Positions 24,448 to 36,289 of a DNA stretch of 64,000 nucleotides are shown one piece after another. The stretch's first letter is position 1. Each line of letters opens with the position of its first letter. A program made the translations under genes and the position numbers. The notes beneath the pieces are model-generated. The model worked only from the letters and a program-made list of their open reading frames with translations, was not told the origin of the DNA and did not search any database. The DNA comes from Laguncularia racemosa. Its lineage: Eukaryota > Streptophyta > Magnoliopsida > Myrtales > Combretaceae. The stretch spans positions 496,001 through 560,000 of the forward strand of contig JBBMOL010000018.1 of the NCBI GenBank assembly GCA_037954665.1, written 5' to 3'.

Positions 24448-24726
24448 ATGGCATCAAAGAGAAAGGTAAGTCACAAAAGATCTAAGAAGAAGAAAAAGAC
24501 TAGAGAAGAAAGAGTTGAAGAAATAAGAAGAGAGCTAGATGAGAGAGAGCTAGATGAGAAATATAGGTATGAACCACTTCTTAGATTACCAACACCTAGA
24601 TCTAAAGAATTATCATCTAGTGAAGAATACATAGAAGGGCAAGAAAAATTCTTCAAAACTCTAATTACAGAGATGATGGATTGCCACATTGAGGAAAAAA
24701 GAGAGGAAAAAAAGAATGGATTATAA
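24448..24726 (+). CDS. Small charged ORF in the env-like position of the Copia element
   Basis: A 92-codon open frame about 200 bp after the RNase H end. The product begins with a very basic Lys/Arg run (KRSKKKKKTREER) and continues as a highly charged helix-prone segment with an ELDERELDE repeat. SIRE-type Copia elements carry an additional env-like ORF exactly here, with coiled-coil character. I see no transmembrane segment, so this may be only the surviving N-terminus of such an ORF, or a chance low-complexity frame. Confidence 0.45.
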   Translation: MASKRKVSHKRSKKKKKTREERVEEIRRELDERELDEKYRYEPLLRLPTPRSKELSSSEEYIEGQEKFFKTLITEMMDCHIEEKREEKKNGL

Positions 24727-25894
24727 TCATAAGAGGGATGTATTGTTTTCTAAATAAATTTCATTTCTTAGTATGCTTATCATTGTTTTAATTTTTTGAT
24801 TGATTAAACAATTTTTTGTAAACAAATTGCATGTTGCAATCATAAAAAAAAAAAAAAAAAACACATTCTTATAGAACTTGCATTTGGTTTCATAAAAATT
24901 GCATTTTTAGAAAACTTAGGCATTTAAGGATTTTTTATGACAAAAAAATTTGTATTCAAGGATTTTTTTTTAACATCTTAATCTTTAGGTTGGAAATCAT
25001 TGCGTAGACGTCAAGTTTTGTGATGTAATCATTACCTAGTGCTGATTAGGTCCTTAGCTAGGTTTTTTTAGAAATTAGTATTTGGGTTATTTTAAAAAAA
25101 TAATTAATAATAATAATAATGAAAATATAAAATAAAAAAATTGTCACATAGAATAGTGGTTTTTAGAAAAATAAGAATCCTTAATTAGTGTTTTAAAAAA
25201 TTAGGTCTTTCAAAGTTTTCAAATTTGGGAAATAAAATTTAGGGTCTTTAGGATTTTTTTGAATAAAATTAAAATGATAATAAATGTAAATATAATACTT
25301 TTTTATAAATACCTTCTTATGCTCAACATCTCTAGTTAATGTTTTTATTTAAAATAATAATAATAATAATTTTTCAGAAAACTCATATATAAGTAGCTAG
25401 AAATTAGGTTTAATACACCCAATTAAATATAATTTCTTATTTTTTCCAACTTTGGCTAGTGGCAAATTCTTTAAGTGTTTTTAAAGGTTTTATTTTTCCT
25501 TAATTTTTACTTTCAAGTAACTTATGTTAAGGTGGCTTAACATAGGTTAAATTAATGAAAATTCAAAATTAAGCTTGACATAGGGTATACAATTAGTCCT
25601 TATGCATATATAGTTACTATAGTTGTAGTTAAGTCAAACACATGCTGATATGCCGAATGGGAAAAAACATTTGGAGTTCATAATTCTAGTTATGCGCTCA
25701 AAATGTACAATTTGCATAGGTGTTATTAGATGAGATAAGAAATTATTGATTATCATGAATAGGTTTAGGTTTGAAGTTTGAATTCTCCTTATCCTTACTT
25801 TAAAGATGATGTAATGACTCGTATTCTAGGTACTTGGTTTGAATGATTTAGGTTACAAAGTAGATAAGTAGACACTTAAAAGGCAGGGTGTTAT
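24727..25894. repeat. LTR-like sequence including dispersed repeat copy 2
   Basis: From about 24985 a block AACATCTTAATCTTTAGG...GTGATGTAATCATTACC is related to segments at about 10360-10460 and 11985-12085 inside the 1.6-kb repeats. From about 25030 to 25590 it matches the dispersed repeat at 9190-10090. The end, GGCAGGGTGTTATA near 25880-25894, resembles a plant Gypsy LTR end and is followed by a PBS. This is probably the 5' LTR of an element otherwise missing here, into which the 26010-30949 element inserted. Confidence 0.5.
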
Positions 25895-25898
25895 AGAA

Positions 25899-25910
25899 TG
25901 GTATTAAAGC
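25899..25910 (+). other. Primer binding site (tRNA-Met type), degenerate
   Basis: TGGTATTAAAGC against TGGTATCAGAGC, placed just after a GTGTTATA LTR-like end. It marks the 5' end of a Gypsy element whose coding region is not seen between here and 26004. Confidence 0.55.
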
Positions 25911-26009
25911 TGTGTTTAAGGACCATAATCAAATTGTGTGAGCTTGCATGGGGTAGTCAACCTTAACTAAGTATGAAATGAGATATTGTTCATGACATAG
26001 CATAAATAA

Positions 26010-26815
26010 TGATGGGAAATCAAGCTCCGAACCAAATTCCAACATAAGGAGGGCTAATCACTCAAGCAAGGACAAAGGGTTTGAATCGCTTAGTGGAAAG
26101 AGTGTTGCAAAGTATTGTAAAGAGTGAAGAGCAAATTAATTTCAATAGGTACTTAATTTATAGTATTACTTTTAGAAGAAGTTTGTTACTATCAAAAGAA
26201 GAAGAAAAGACTAGTTCCATCAAGAAGGATGCTCATGGTTTAGATCTAGTTTCTAACAAAGTGAGCTATGATTCCGAAAATGTTTTTGAAGTTGACTTGA
26301 AGATTAACACTTTTGAAACATGATGACTTGCTAAAGGAATTAGAGTTAGATTTAAATATGACATATTCTTCTAGATATTTTTGGAAGTTACTTCTATTAC
26401 ACTAAAAGATTTAGAAGAATTAATTTAGATAAATATAATAGTTATCATATTGTGTGAGTCCTCTTCATTCAATATTCCACTTTTATTAGTCTTCTCAAAT
26501 TGTAGTGAGCAAACCATACAACTTGCTTAAACGTCATATCAAATAGTGTGTTTATAGTTCAATCTTCCCTTGGTGGGTCATTTCCATTAGAGTTGTTCAT
26601 ATCCTATTCATTTTATTCTTTTCAATATTATATATAAAACCTCTCAAAAGGTTATTGTTGAATTGTGTGGTTTAATGGCTAAAATATCCTTAAATTGAAA
26701 GTTTTTATATCTATTTCTTATTGCTTAATGATTGATTGTCTAAAGCTTATCCTTTGGAGAGATCTCAAAGTGAACCGATTACGTTTAGATTCAATCTGCG
26801 AATTTAGGCATACCA
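26010..26815 (+). repeat. LTR1 of the 26-31 kb Gypsy element
   Basis: Starts TGATGGGAAATC (compare TGATAGGAATC in the solo LTR at 14737) and ends ...GGCATACCA before the PBS. It contains the open segment 26081-26323, whose start LITQARTKGLNRLVERVLQ is the pol C-terminal tail, not a separate gene. Confidence 0.75.
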
Positions 26816-26820
26816 TCTTT

Positions 26821-26831
26821 TGGTATCAAAG
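26821..26831 (+). other. Primer binding site of the 26-31 kb element
   Basis: TGGTATCAAAG, one mismatch from the tRNA-Met PBS TGGTATCAGAG, a few bases after LTR1. Confidence 0.8.
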
Positions 26832-26879
26832 TAAAGGCTTATGACAAGTATTATTGTGGTTGCTGAGAGATTAACATAA

Positions 26880-28100
26880 GGATGTTAAGAAATAATGTGT
26901 GTGGAGGTGACTATAGCCAAAGAAGGGTAGAAGATATAGCAAATGTTATAATTGCAAATGCATTACGAGATTTAGCAGAATCGATATAGGCTATGAATGT
27001 TAAGTTGGGAAATTTATAAGTGCATAGAGGAGGAACATTTGGCCAAGGTAGGAGAGTGGTTTTAGATCTTGGTGAAAGTGATGGAGATAACTTTGAGATG
27101 GAAGTAAACAATGGAGGAAATCGTTAAATGCGAGGAGTATAGGCAATTAAGACAAAAGGGTTGAAAATCTATAGAAGGATACTTTGATTGAGAACATAAG
27201 GTTGAAAAGATTTTTTGTTGTCATAATCATGATGAAGAAAAGGTGAGGTTAGTAGCCTTAGTGTTTGAATGATTGCCGCCTTATGGTGGAAGAACCTGAA
27301 GGCTTAAAGGATGAAGAGAGGAGATAGAGATGTAAATGTAGAAACATAGGATGAGATGAAGTGTTTGATGTGTATACATTTTGTTCTTAAGTATTATAAG
27401 CAAAAAATGTATGTGACGTTTCAAACTTTGAAGTGGGGAGGACTTAATGTGGAAGGATATGTTAAGGAATTTAAAATGCTTATGATCAAATGTGAGGTCA
27501 TGGAACCAAAGGAGCATACTATTTCTTATTCACAGTAAGGTTAAACTATGACATCTTTAAGGTAGTAGAGCTTCAAATAATTAACACCTTAGAGGAGGCT
27601 ATATAATTGGCCATTAAGGTAGAATGACGGTTGATCAAAAACCTTTATAGGGTGCCCTCTGTGGCCAAATTTGGAGGCTTTAGAAGGTTAGGAAGTAGTG
27701 AAGAGAGGAGAAGTGAAAAGGGGAAGAAAGATGAGAAACAACATAAGCAAAAGGAAGATGTTAAGGGAAAGGCTTCTACTTGCTCTAATACTAAAGGAGA
27801 CGAATAAAGGTTGACTGGAAAATATAGTAGTCAAGTGAAATGTTTTAAGTGCCTTGGATTTGGGCATGTAGCTACACAATGTTCAAACAAAAGAGTGATG
27901 GTGATGAAGAAAGGAGGTAATGTTGAAAATGAAGATAGTGGAGAAGATAAAGAATAAGATCCTGAGGATGTTTTGAGGTAGTATAATGATGAAGTGGATG
28001 GTACTAGAAGTGCTGAGGGGGATGTGATTCCCTTAGTAGTGAGACGCACTTTTAGTATGGATGTTATGTCTAATCTAAGCAAAGAGAAAATCTCTTCCAT
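26880..28100 (+). pseudogene. Gypsy gag with CCHC zinc knuckle
   Basis: Degenerate capsid blocks: EEKVRLVALVFE near 27240, FVLKYYKQKMYVTFQTLKWG near 27370-27440, then NVEGYVKEFKMLMIKCE. At 27838-27890 CFKCLGFGHVATQC is a complete C-x2-C-x4-H-x4-C nucleic-acid-binding knuckle. Numerous stops break the frame (27121, 27191, 27537, 27806). Domain order is that of chromovirus-type plant Gypsy gag. Confidence 0.8.
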
Positions 28101-29735
28101 TTAAAGTGTTAGATTAAGGGACATACTTGTACCATGATTATTGATGGAGGGACTTGTACCAATGTAGCTGCTACTACCTTTGTAGAAAAAGTTAAAATTG
28201 CCTACTTCTAACCATATTAAACCTTATAAGTTTCATTAGCTTAGTGATAAAAGAGCTGTACATGTTACTAAGAGAATTAAGGTTTCAATTTACATTCCTA
28301 ATCATTATAAGGATGAGATATAATGTGATGTGGTTCCCATTAGTATTTCTCATAAATTGTTAGAAAGACCATGGTTATTTGATCGACAAGTAGTACATGA
28401 TGGATATTGAAGCACCTATGTTACTAAGGATGGCAAGAAGATCTTGTTACTATCTATAAGTCTCTTAGTAAGGCATACTTAGATAATGCTAGTCAAGGAT
28501 TGGAAGGAGTCATTATTGAAGACTTAAAGAAAATTTTGTAATGTTATTAGAACTAGTGATCATATGTACATATTATATGTTCGACAAGTTTTAAGTTCGA
28601 AAGTCTATGTAGCAATTCTTGAAGCCATTCAAAAGCTACTAGAGAAGTTTGCAGGCGTATTTCCAAAAGAGGTATTCAAGGGATTGCTTACCATGTAAGG
28701 TATTGAGCACTATATTGATCTTATTTTAGGAGTTGTGATACCTAATAAACTACCTATTGGATGAATCCTAAAGGAGCAAAGGAATTAAAGAGACAAGTGA
28801 ATGAGTTGATTAATAGAGGGTATCTTAGAGAGAGTAAAAGTGCATGTGCTATGCCTACTTTATTAGTTTCAAAGAAGGATATGCCATGGAGGATAAGTGT
28901 GGATAGTCATGCTATCAATAGGATTACTATCAAGTATAGATATTCTATTCTATGCCTTGATGATATACTAGTTAAGATGCATGGTGTTAAAATCTTTTCT
29001 AAGATTGATTTGAAAAGTGGCTATCATTAGATTCATATAAAATCTAGAGATAGGTGGAAGACTGTCTTTAAAACAAAGTATGGTCTTTATGAATGAATGG
29101 TCATGCCATTTGGATTGACCAATACACTAAGTACTTTCACGGACTTGCATCTTTTTATGGGAGATTTGTTAGGAATTTTAGTAAAATTGTACCTCCATTG
29201 AGGGAACTAATGAAGAAAAATGTAGAGTTCTAATGAAATAAAAAAGGCACAAAAGAGTTTTGAGGAAGTCAAATAAAAACTTACTTCTGCTCCTGCATTG
29301 ATTCTTCCTAATTTTAAGAAGACTTTTGAAATAGAGTGTGATGCATCTAAAGTTAGTAGTAGAGTTGTTTTGATATAGGAGAAGTAACTTATTGCTTACC
29401 TGAGTGAGAAATTAAGTGAAGTAATACTTAATTATTTTGTGCATAACAAAGAAATTTATTCTCTAACTAGAGCTCTTACTATTTAATAGCATTATTTGCT
29501 TTTAAAAGAATTCATTATCTATATTGATCACAAATCTCTAAAGTATTTAAAGGGACAACAGAAACTATCTCGAAGACAAGCCAAATGGGTTGAGTTTTTG
29601 GAGAGCATTGGTTATGTTATTAAATATAAGAAGGGTAGTACAAACATTGTTGTAGATGCATTGTCGTGCAAATACATACTAATTACTACCATGCAGTCAA
29701 GATTGCTCGACTTTAGTTTACTCAAAGTGTAGTAT
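28101..29735 (+). pseudogene. Gypsy protease, partial RT and RNase H
   Basis: Protease signature IIDGGTCTNVAA near 28135-28175 (usual D-G-G/S). RT at 28761-29135: MNPKGAKELKRQVNELINRGYLRES, then PWRISVDSHAINRIT, DDIL and FSKIDLKSGYH, then MPFGLTN. At about 29138 the sequence jumps into the connection segment (GLASFYGRFVRNFSKI), so roughly 100 codons with the Y-x-D-D active site are missing. RNase H follows: FEIECDAS near 29330, and HKSLKYLKGQQKLSRRQAKW with VVDALS at 29496-29732. Stops are frequent. Confidence 0.85.
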
Positions 29736-30016
29736 GTTGAGGATTAATTCTTTCATCCTGCAATGACAAGGTGTAGGATGGATTGATAGTGGATAACTAT
29801 TGTTTGATGGAAGGATACTTGTTTCGAAAGGGAAAATTATGCATTCCAATAGCCTCAATAAGGGAGATGTTGGTGAAAGAGGCATATTCTAGGGGATTGT
29901 TTAGTCATTTTGGAGAGAAGAGAACTTATGAATTATTGGAGTACTTTTATTAGCCTAATATGAGGAAGGATATGCATGAAGTAGTAGAAAACTATGTTGC
30001 CTACATGAGAGCTAAG
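29736..30016 (+). pseudogene. Gypsy integrase, zinc-binding region only
   Basis: YLFRKGKLCIP, REMLVKEAYSRGLFSHFGEKRT and the start of the second zinc pair are recognisable. The frame then stops at about 30016, where LTR2 begins. The D-D-E catalytic core, normally about 150 codons, is absent. The fragment confirms a plus-strand Gypsy element with a deletion next to its 3' LTR. Confidence 0.75.
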
Positions 30017-30949
30017 TGTAAGTAGGAAGCTTCGAACTAGACTCCAACATAAAGAGGACCAATAACTCAGGTAAGGACAATGGGTTTGAATGACTTGGTA
30101 GAAAGAATATTGTAAAGAGCTATGATGAGTGAAGAGCAAACTTATTCCCATGGATACTTAGCTTATAATATTACTTTGGGAAGAAGTTTGTTACTGTCAG
30201 AAGAATAGGGAAAGATTAATTCTAATAAGAAGGATGCTTATGGTTCTAATCCAGTTTCTGATAGAGTGAGCTATGATTTTGAACCTATTTCTAAAGCCGA
30301 CTTAAAGGTTAAAACTTTTGAAATGCAATGACTTGCTAAAGGTGTTAGAGTTAGATTTAAATATGGCATATTCTTCTAAACAGTTTTGGAAGTTACTTCT
30401 ATTACATCGAAGGATTTGAAGGAGTAAATTTAGATAAATATAATAGTTATTTTATTTCTTGTTTTATATTTATTTACTTTCCTTTTCAATTATATCATTA
30501 ATTGTAACTACTCTAGTATAAGTATTCCTATATAACCTTATGAAACAATATATTTGAATGTTATTATCCCCTTATCATATTGCATAAATTATTCTCATTC
30601 AACATTTCATTATTATTAGTCTTATCAGATTGTGGTGAGCAAACCATATAACCTACTCATGTGTCATATCAAGTAGTTTGTGTATTGTTCGATCATCCCA
30701 TGTTGTTTCATATTCATTAAAGAAATCATTCATATCTTGTTCATTTTATTGTTTTCAATATTATATATAAAACCCCTCAAAAGATTATTGTTGAATTGTG
30801 TTGTTTAGTGGCTAAATTCTCCCTAAATTGGATAGTTTTGATCTCTGGTTCTTGTTACTTATTGATTAATCGTTTTAAGCTTATCTTTTGAAGAGATCTC
30901 AAATTGAACCGATTGTGTTTAGATCTAATATGCAAATTTAGACACGTTA
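30017..30949 (+). repeat. LTR2 of the 26-31 kb Gypsy element
   Basis: Matches LTR1 from the GAAGCTTCGAAC block through AATTTAGACAC. It retains a segment (about 30445-30565) deleted in LTR1 that includes TATAAGTATTCC and TATATAACC, candidate promoter elements. The end CGTTA corresponds to CCA/TCA ends of related LTRs, a likely C-to-T change. Confidence 0.75.
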
Positions 30950-30954
30950 AATAG

Positions 30955-33900
30955 GGTATGATTTATAGTGAGTGATAAATGAAGTGCTATAGTAAAAATT
31001 TTACAGTAAGCTTGAATTGTTGCGGACTATGTTAAGAAGCACTAAATGAATAGTGGAAAAACTCAATAGAAGTTAATGATTGTGATATGATGTAATTTAA
31101 AGTTGCACGACATAACATAGTGGTTTTAAGATTCGTAAAATTTAGAATGTAATAGAGATGTTTATGTTATGATATCTTGCTATTACATTATTATGTTAAT
31201 GTGAACTCTCTATAAGTACGATGTCATGTGCTTGGTAGCTTGTGTTATGCTCAGTTAAAATATTGTAGTTTTGAGGACAAAACTATTTTTATGGAGGGGT
31301 GGAATTGGATAATGGGGTCTCTAAGAATATAATGGGACCTTAGAGATGAACTATTCAGCATATAAAGTTCATAGTATTGAATAAAATGACATTTAAAGGA
31401 TATATACACTCACCAAACATACATAGTAATTGACATATGTGCATATATATATATATATATATAATCATTAAATATAGTTAATATATACCCTTAAAATGCA
31501 AAGATTAATAAATCAATTTAACTAATACATATAAGAACCCTTTCATCTAACTATGAATCACCTAGCTTAAGTTAGGGATAAGGTAACTAAGTAATAATCC
31601 TTAGGGAATTGCTTAAAAGGTTACCTATGCATCTAGCTATCTATAAGAGATTGGGCCGATGAGAAGCATGTTCAAGTGTAAGGAAAATTCAACGAGTCAC
31701 AGTAGGAAATGTGTAAAATATACTAAAGGAAAATATTTGTGAATCACATGGGAATAACATCTGGTAGTAAGAAAATCTAAGTAGGAAGTTTACACCTAAC
31801 CTACTTTTACAAATGGAGATTTGGAGCTTCAACACTTGGATATTCCTTTGGTCTTTCTTTGCAAACTTAGAGTAGCTACAAAAACTATCAAGGACTACAT
31901 TTCATCAATTTAGAAACCTAAATAAAAGAAAAGAGAGAGAAGAAGAAGAAGAAGAAGAAGAAGAAAAAGAAAAAGAAAAAGAAAAGGAGAAGTAAGCATT
32001 TAGTGTCACCACTACTTGAACCATCAATCCCATCGCTTGTCCTTAGTTTTCTTGCAAGAACCATCATGAAGCTACATACCACTATCCTCTATACCACAAT
32101 AGTAGCAATAAGACTAACTATTTAAATCACCACAAGCCATCACAATGACCAATTCAAGCTAAAGATCATAATAGTTAATGTAAAGTAAGTCACTATCACC
32201 AATGCTTTTGATTGACTTGGATAGTTGTGTAGACTTACTAATTTCTTTTATCATTTTTATTGCTATAGATCAAATTTAAAGAGCTCTTGAAGTTCCAAAG
32301 AGCTTTATGTTTGAAACAAGATCAAATAAGATAATTCTCTATGGTTCAATGTGTGTGAAATAGAGTTACATGCATGATTATGTGCTACTGTATGGAACTT
32401 GGAATCTAGTATAGAATTTAAGAGAGTTTCTAATTAAAATATGAAATGATAGTGGGTCATATAATTCATATTTGGGAGCTAAAAACAATCATCAACTAAG
32501 GATTGACATTTTAGAATGTTGAGATGGCCAAGTAGAAGCTAAATGGTGAGTTATCTATAATATAAGCATAAGAAACCATAATCCTGATGCATAAAAATGA
32601 ATTTAATAGGTCTTATATGGGATGTTTCATGCCAATAATGATGCTATCTAAAGTATTAATTCTTATACGTAGATGAGGAGTAAAGTTAGAATTAAGTTAT
32701 AATAAGTTTTTTTTGTAGAAACTTATAGGAACTACTATAAGACATTTTCTAATCTAATTAAACTAGTGACTCTGCCCTATTTTTCTTCTTGTTATTTATG
32801 CTATTTGGTGTTAAAAACATGATAAAGTGATATATCTAAGTCCTTAGCAAATGTAGGAACAAGTCCATATAAGAAATACGAAAATGTGGTAATTGGAAAC
32901 AAAGAATTGAAAAAGGACAATTTATAAAAGTGAAATTCTACATATTTTTCTAACCTAATCATTTTGCTATCATGGCATATCTAAATATTTTTCAAAGCAA
33001 TGAACATAAAAATATAAATCTTGTTAAACTTGGATAAGAAATGAAGAAATTATGATTGCTAGAAGTTGTTAATATAAACTAATCACTTTCTTATAAGTTT
33101 CAATAGTAAAAATTATTCAAGGAATTAGTTCAATTAGATGGTTTCATTATTTGGTTGCCCATACCATGTTATAAAGTAATGTTTTTCAATAGTTTATGCA
33201 TGTATGAGAATTAGGAATATTTTCCAATTATAGATATGTATGCTATAATATTAAAATGGATGAAATAAAGGTTGTATGATGGATTAAGTGATGTTGAGGC
33301 TTTGAAAATTGAATTTAGCTTATTGAATTTGATTTTTGCTGCTAAATTAAATGTTGCAAATCTAATAAGGACTATAAATTGCTAATATTGATGATAGATT
33401 AAAAGACTATGATTTTTTTCAACTTAGAGCAAAGTTAAAATCAAAGTGGTGAAATTTCATGGAAAAATGTGCAGATACAAGTGTAAAAAGGTTTTTAATC
33501 TAATAAAACTAGGGGGTATACTCTATTTTTATATGTTATTTGCTACTAAATATATGTTAAGAGGATATATCTCACTCTTAAGCACTTCATAAATCGAGTT
33601 AGCATAATAATATGCAAAAATGTGGTGGTTAAAAGCTGGATTCTTTAGTGGGTATATTCAAAAAGGGAAATTTTGTAATTTTATGGTCTTAATGACTTTA
33701 ATGTCTTAGAATATTTAAATAGTTATTGGAAAGATGATCATAACAATATATGGTACATGGAAAATGGATAAAAACGAGAAAATTATAGCTGTTAGCATTT
33801 AACAGTGAAAAAGTAAAATTACGAAATGGTAAGTTCTATTGTTTCAACTTTATCTATTTATTATTAACATAAGAATTTGTAGGCAATAGGATTATCTAGG

Positions 33901-36289
33901 GATGCAAGATACCGAGATTACTTGATAAATGAGTACCTTTCTAACTAAACTGTTTGTGGTGTGTGTGACCTATACTGTAAACCACTCGCTTGCTAGCTAT
34001 TAAACCTTGTATAATCACTTATATAACCATTACAAGAGGATTATGAATAAAGTTTAAGTTAATTGTGTGTTGGTGTATTGTTCTCTGAATGTCTATGCTA
34101 TATTGTTGAATTCTGATTATTAAGTATAAAGTTGGCGAAACCTAAATTAAGCTTGTCTATAGTTTAAGACTTTAGGTTGATAAGTAGAATTTTCCAAACT
34201 AAGGTGCAAAATACATATTGATAAGGGAGGTGGTGGCACAAAAGTGAGAAAAAGAGAGTCTAGATTCAAGGTTTAAAGTTTGGTGCAAATTTATACAAAA
34301 GGTTAAGGGGGTGGAAAATTACCTTCTTACCCTTAGCTTCAAGTGAATTTTTTGAGGTGTTTCATATTCTATGACTAAGCACCTACATACCTAAGCTAGA
34401 TAACTTTTTATTGATAAGTGAGAATGACTAGACTTTATATACTTTAAAGTAGCATTTGGTTGGTAGAACATGATAGTATAAGAAAAACTACATAGCATAG
34501 TATAAGGAGAGCATGATAGTAAACTCTCTTGTATCATGTTTTGTATATGCAATACTAATAGATTTTTTTAGATATATTAATTTTATGCTATATAGGTAGA
34601 TTTGTATCAATTGATATAATTTTTTTTTTATCGAATGAAAATTCAACTTTACTAACCAAAAAATGTCTAACAAAAAATGAACATATAGAAAATACAAATA
34701 CTTGTCTTTTCACTTATTTAGAATATCCTTTCAAATACAAAATATTCATTAAAAGAACTTGACACTTTACACTTTAGACTTCAAACTTATAACTTATTTG
34801 TTAAACAATTGATCAGCCATCTAATTCATTAATATTTACATAATTCTGAAGTTTATCTTTGATAAGGAAAAAACTTTACATTTCTTCCAAAACATCTACA
34901 TTTGACAAATTCTGCTATTCCTTCACTTCTATTCTCTATAGTCATTAATTAAAGTGGCATTCTTTAAACTAGTGGAACATGCATTACGCTACCGATGGCT
35001 AAAAGATATGACTTAATAGGTGGTTGTATCACAAGATTTAATGTAGGTAATAGCGATGACATGAAAACTTCAAATTGGATATTAAAATTGGCAAATTTAA
35101 ACTTCATGTGGTAAATTGAACATTCATTCAAAGTTTAGGTAACGATCATGACACCATCCTAAATTTTAACTCATTCATATATTGCACTATAACTTTTATA
35201 TTTTAATTGAGCTTGACAATTAATCCATTCTTACATCTTCATTGTCCATGAGGGATCTAAACTTGTAAGCCATGATGTTTAAGTCTATGTCAATAACTAG
35301 TATAGACACGATCACAAGGTGGGTCAGAACTACAAACCAACTTGGAACTAGTCTGGCCATTTTGATCCAAAATTGTAAACCAGCGAAGTAATTCCTAATC
35401 TATCATAGAACATGATTAATATGTCATTATTATTAACAATACAAAAAATAAATACACAAAAAGAACATGTGTGGTTAGATACCTATAAAATCTAATAAGA
35501 AGAAGTTATCATTACTTAGCAGTGTGGGACTAAAACCAACTTTTATCCTTTGATTTTCTTCTGTAGAGTTTTGTCTAACATTATTAAAATGAAAACTCTA
35601 CTTAGGTGTGGTTCTATATATATATATATAAATCATTTTCAAGTTTTTACAAAATGAATTAAAAACTATTAAGAGTTTTGGGATTGTAGTAGTTTAATTT
35701 TTTTTAAATTATATACTTTTTAATTTAAAAAATAATAATTAAGACTGATTCATGGGTATAGAACCGGCCTTGTGAACTGGTGAATCCTTATAGCCAACCC
35801 GGAATCATGTCTAAACCCCATTCTAAAGAATTTCATCCTCAACCTTCAGAATTTTGCTTCTATCTTAAGTTTTTCTAAGTTTTCCAATAACAAGTCATAT
35901 TAATTATTACCTTAGAATGCTTGTTATAAATGCTAAATGGAAAAGCCTTTCTTCTATTCCAAGGTTATATATATGTCGTAACATTGTACTGGTATTTATA
36001 AGAGAGTTATAATAATCACAAGAATTCAATGGTGTTTAAAAGCACTCTGTATGATTGTGAAGGAGACTACTATATCATTGCTACTATACTAAAGATTTGT
36101 ATTAATTTTGCCAATAAGTTTTCCACATAATAATTATGTACTTCAATTTTCTCTTTCTTTACATGTTATCATATGTTTTGTTTATCTGGAATCAAATCCA
36201 AATTAGAGTCTGACATATTGAGTAGGACACTTTCTCATGTTAAAAGATATTTGGGCTTAAGGTTGATGAGGAGATTGGAGATTTAGCAT
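30955..36289. other. AT-rich non-coding DNA with degenerate internal repeats
   Basis: No coding domain seen. Near 31275-31310 a GGACAAAACT...GGAGGGGTGG stretch resembles the PPT region of plant chromoviruses and could mark a 3' LTR start at about 31310. A (GAA)n tract lies at 31936-31990 and a (TA)n tract at 31443-31462. Segments 32730-33060 and 33480-33830 are diverged direct copies (shared TTTAATCTAATAAAACTAG, AAAATGTGGTRRTT). The open frame 34488-34697 (-) is low complexity. Confidence 0.45.

Larger units (their letters stand above)
26005..30954 (+). mobile_element. Ty3/Gypsy element with both LTRs and internal deletions
   Basis: LTR1 26010-26815 and LTR2 30017-30949 are homologous over their whole length (LTR2 keeps about 120 bp that LTR1 lacks near 26443). 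A tRNA-Met PBS follows LTR1. Candidate TSDs are AATAA (26005-26009) and AATAG (30950-30954). The interior holds gag, protease, part of RT, RNase H and the zinc region of integrase in Gypsy order, all with stops. Two deletions removed the RT active site and the integrase catalytic core. Both LTRs include the GPITQAR-type pol tail, as in the solo LTR at 14737. Confidence 0.82.

Noticed and set aside
26081..26323. 80-codon ORF as a separate gene
   Set aside because: It is the pol C-terminal tail inside LTR1, repeated in LTR2 at about 30080.
35280..35830. Possible hAT-type MITE around GAACCGG/AACCGG phrases
   Set aside because: No terminal inverted repeats or 8-bp TSD could be found by eye.
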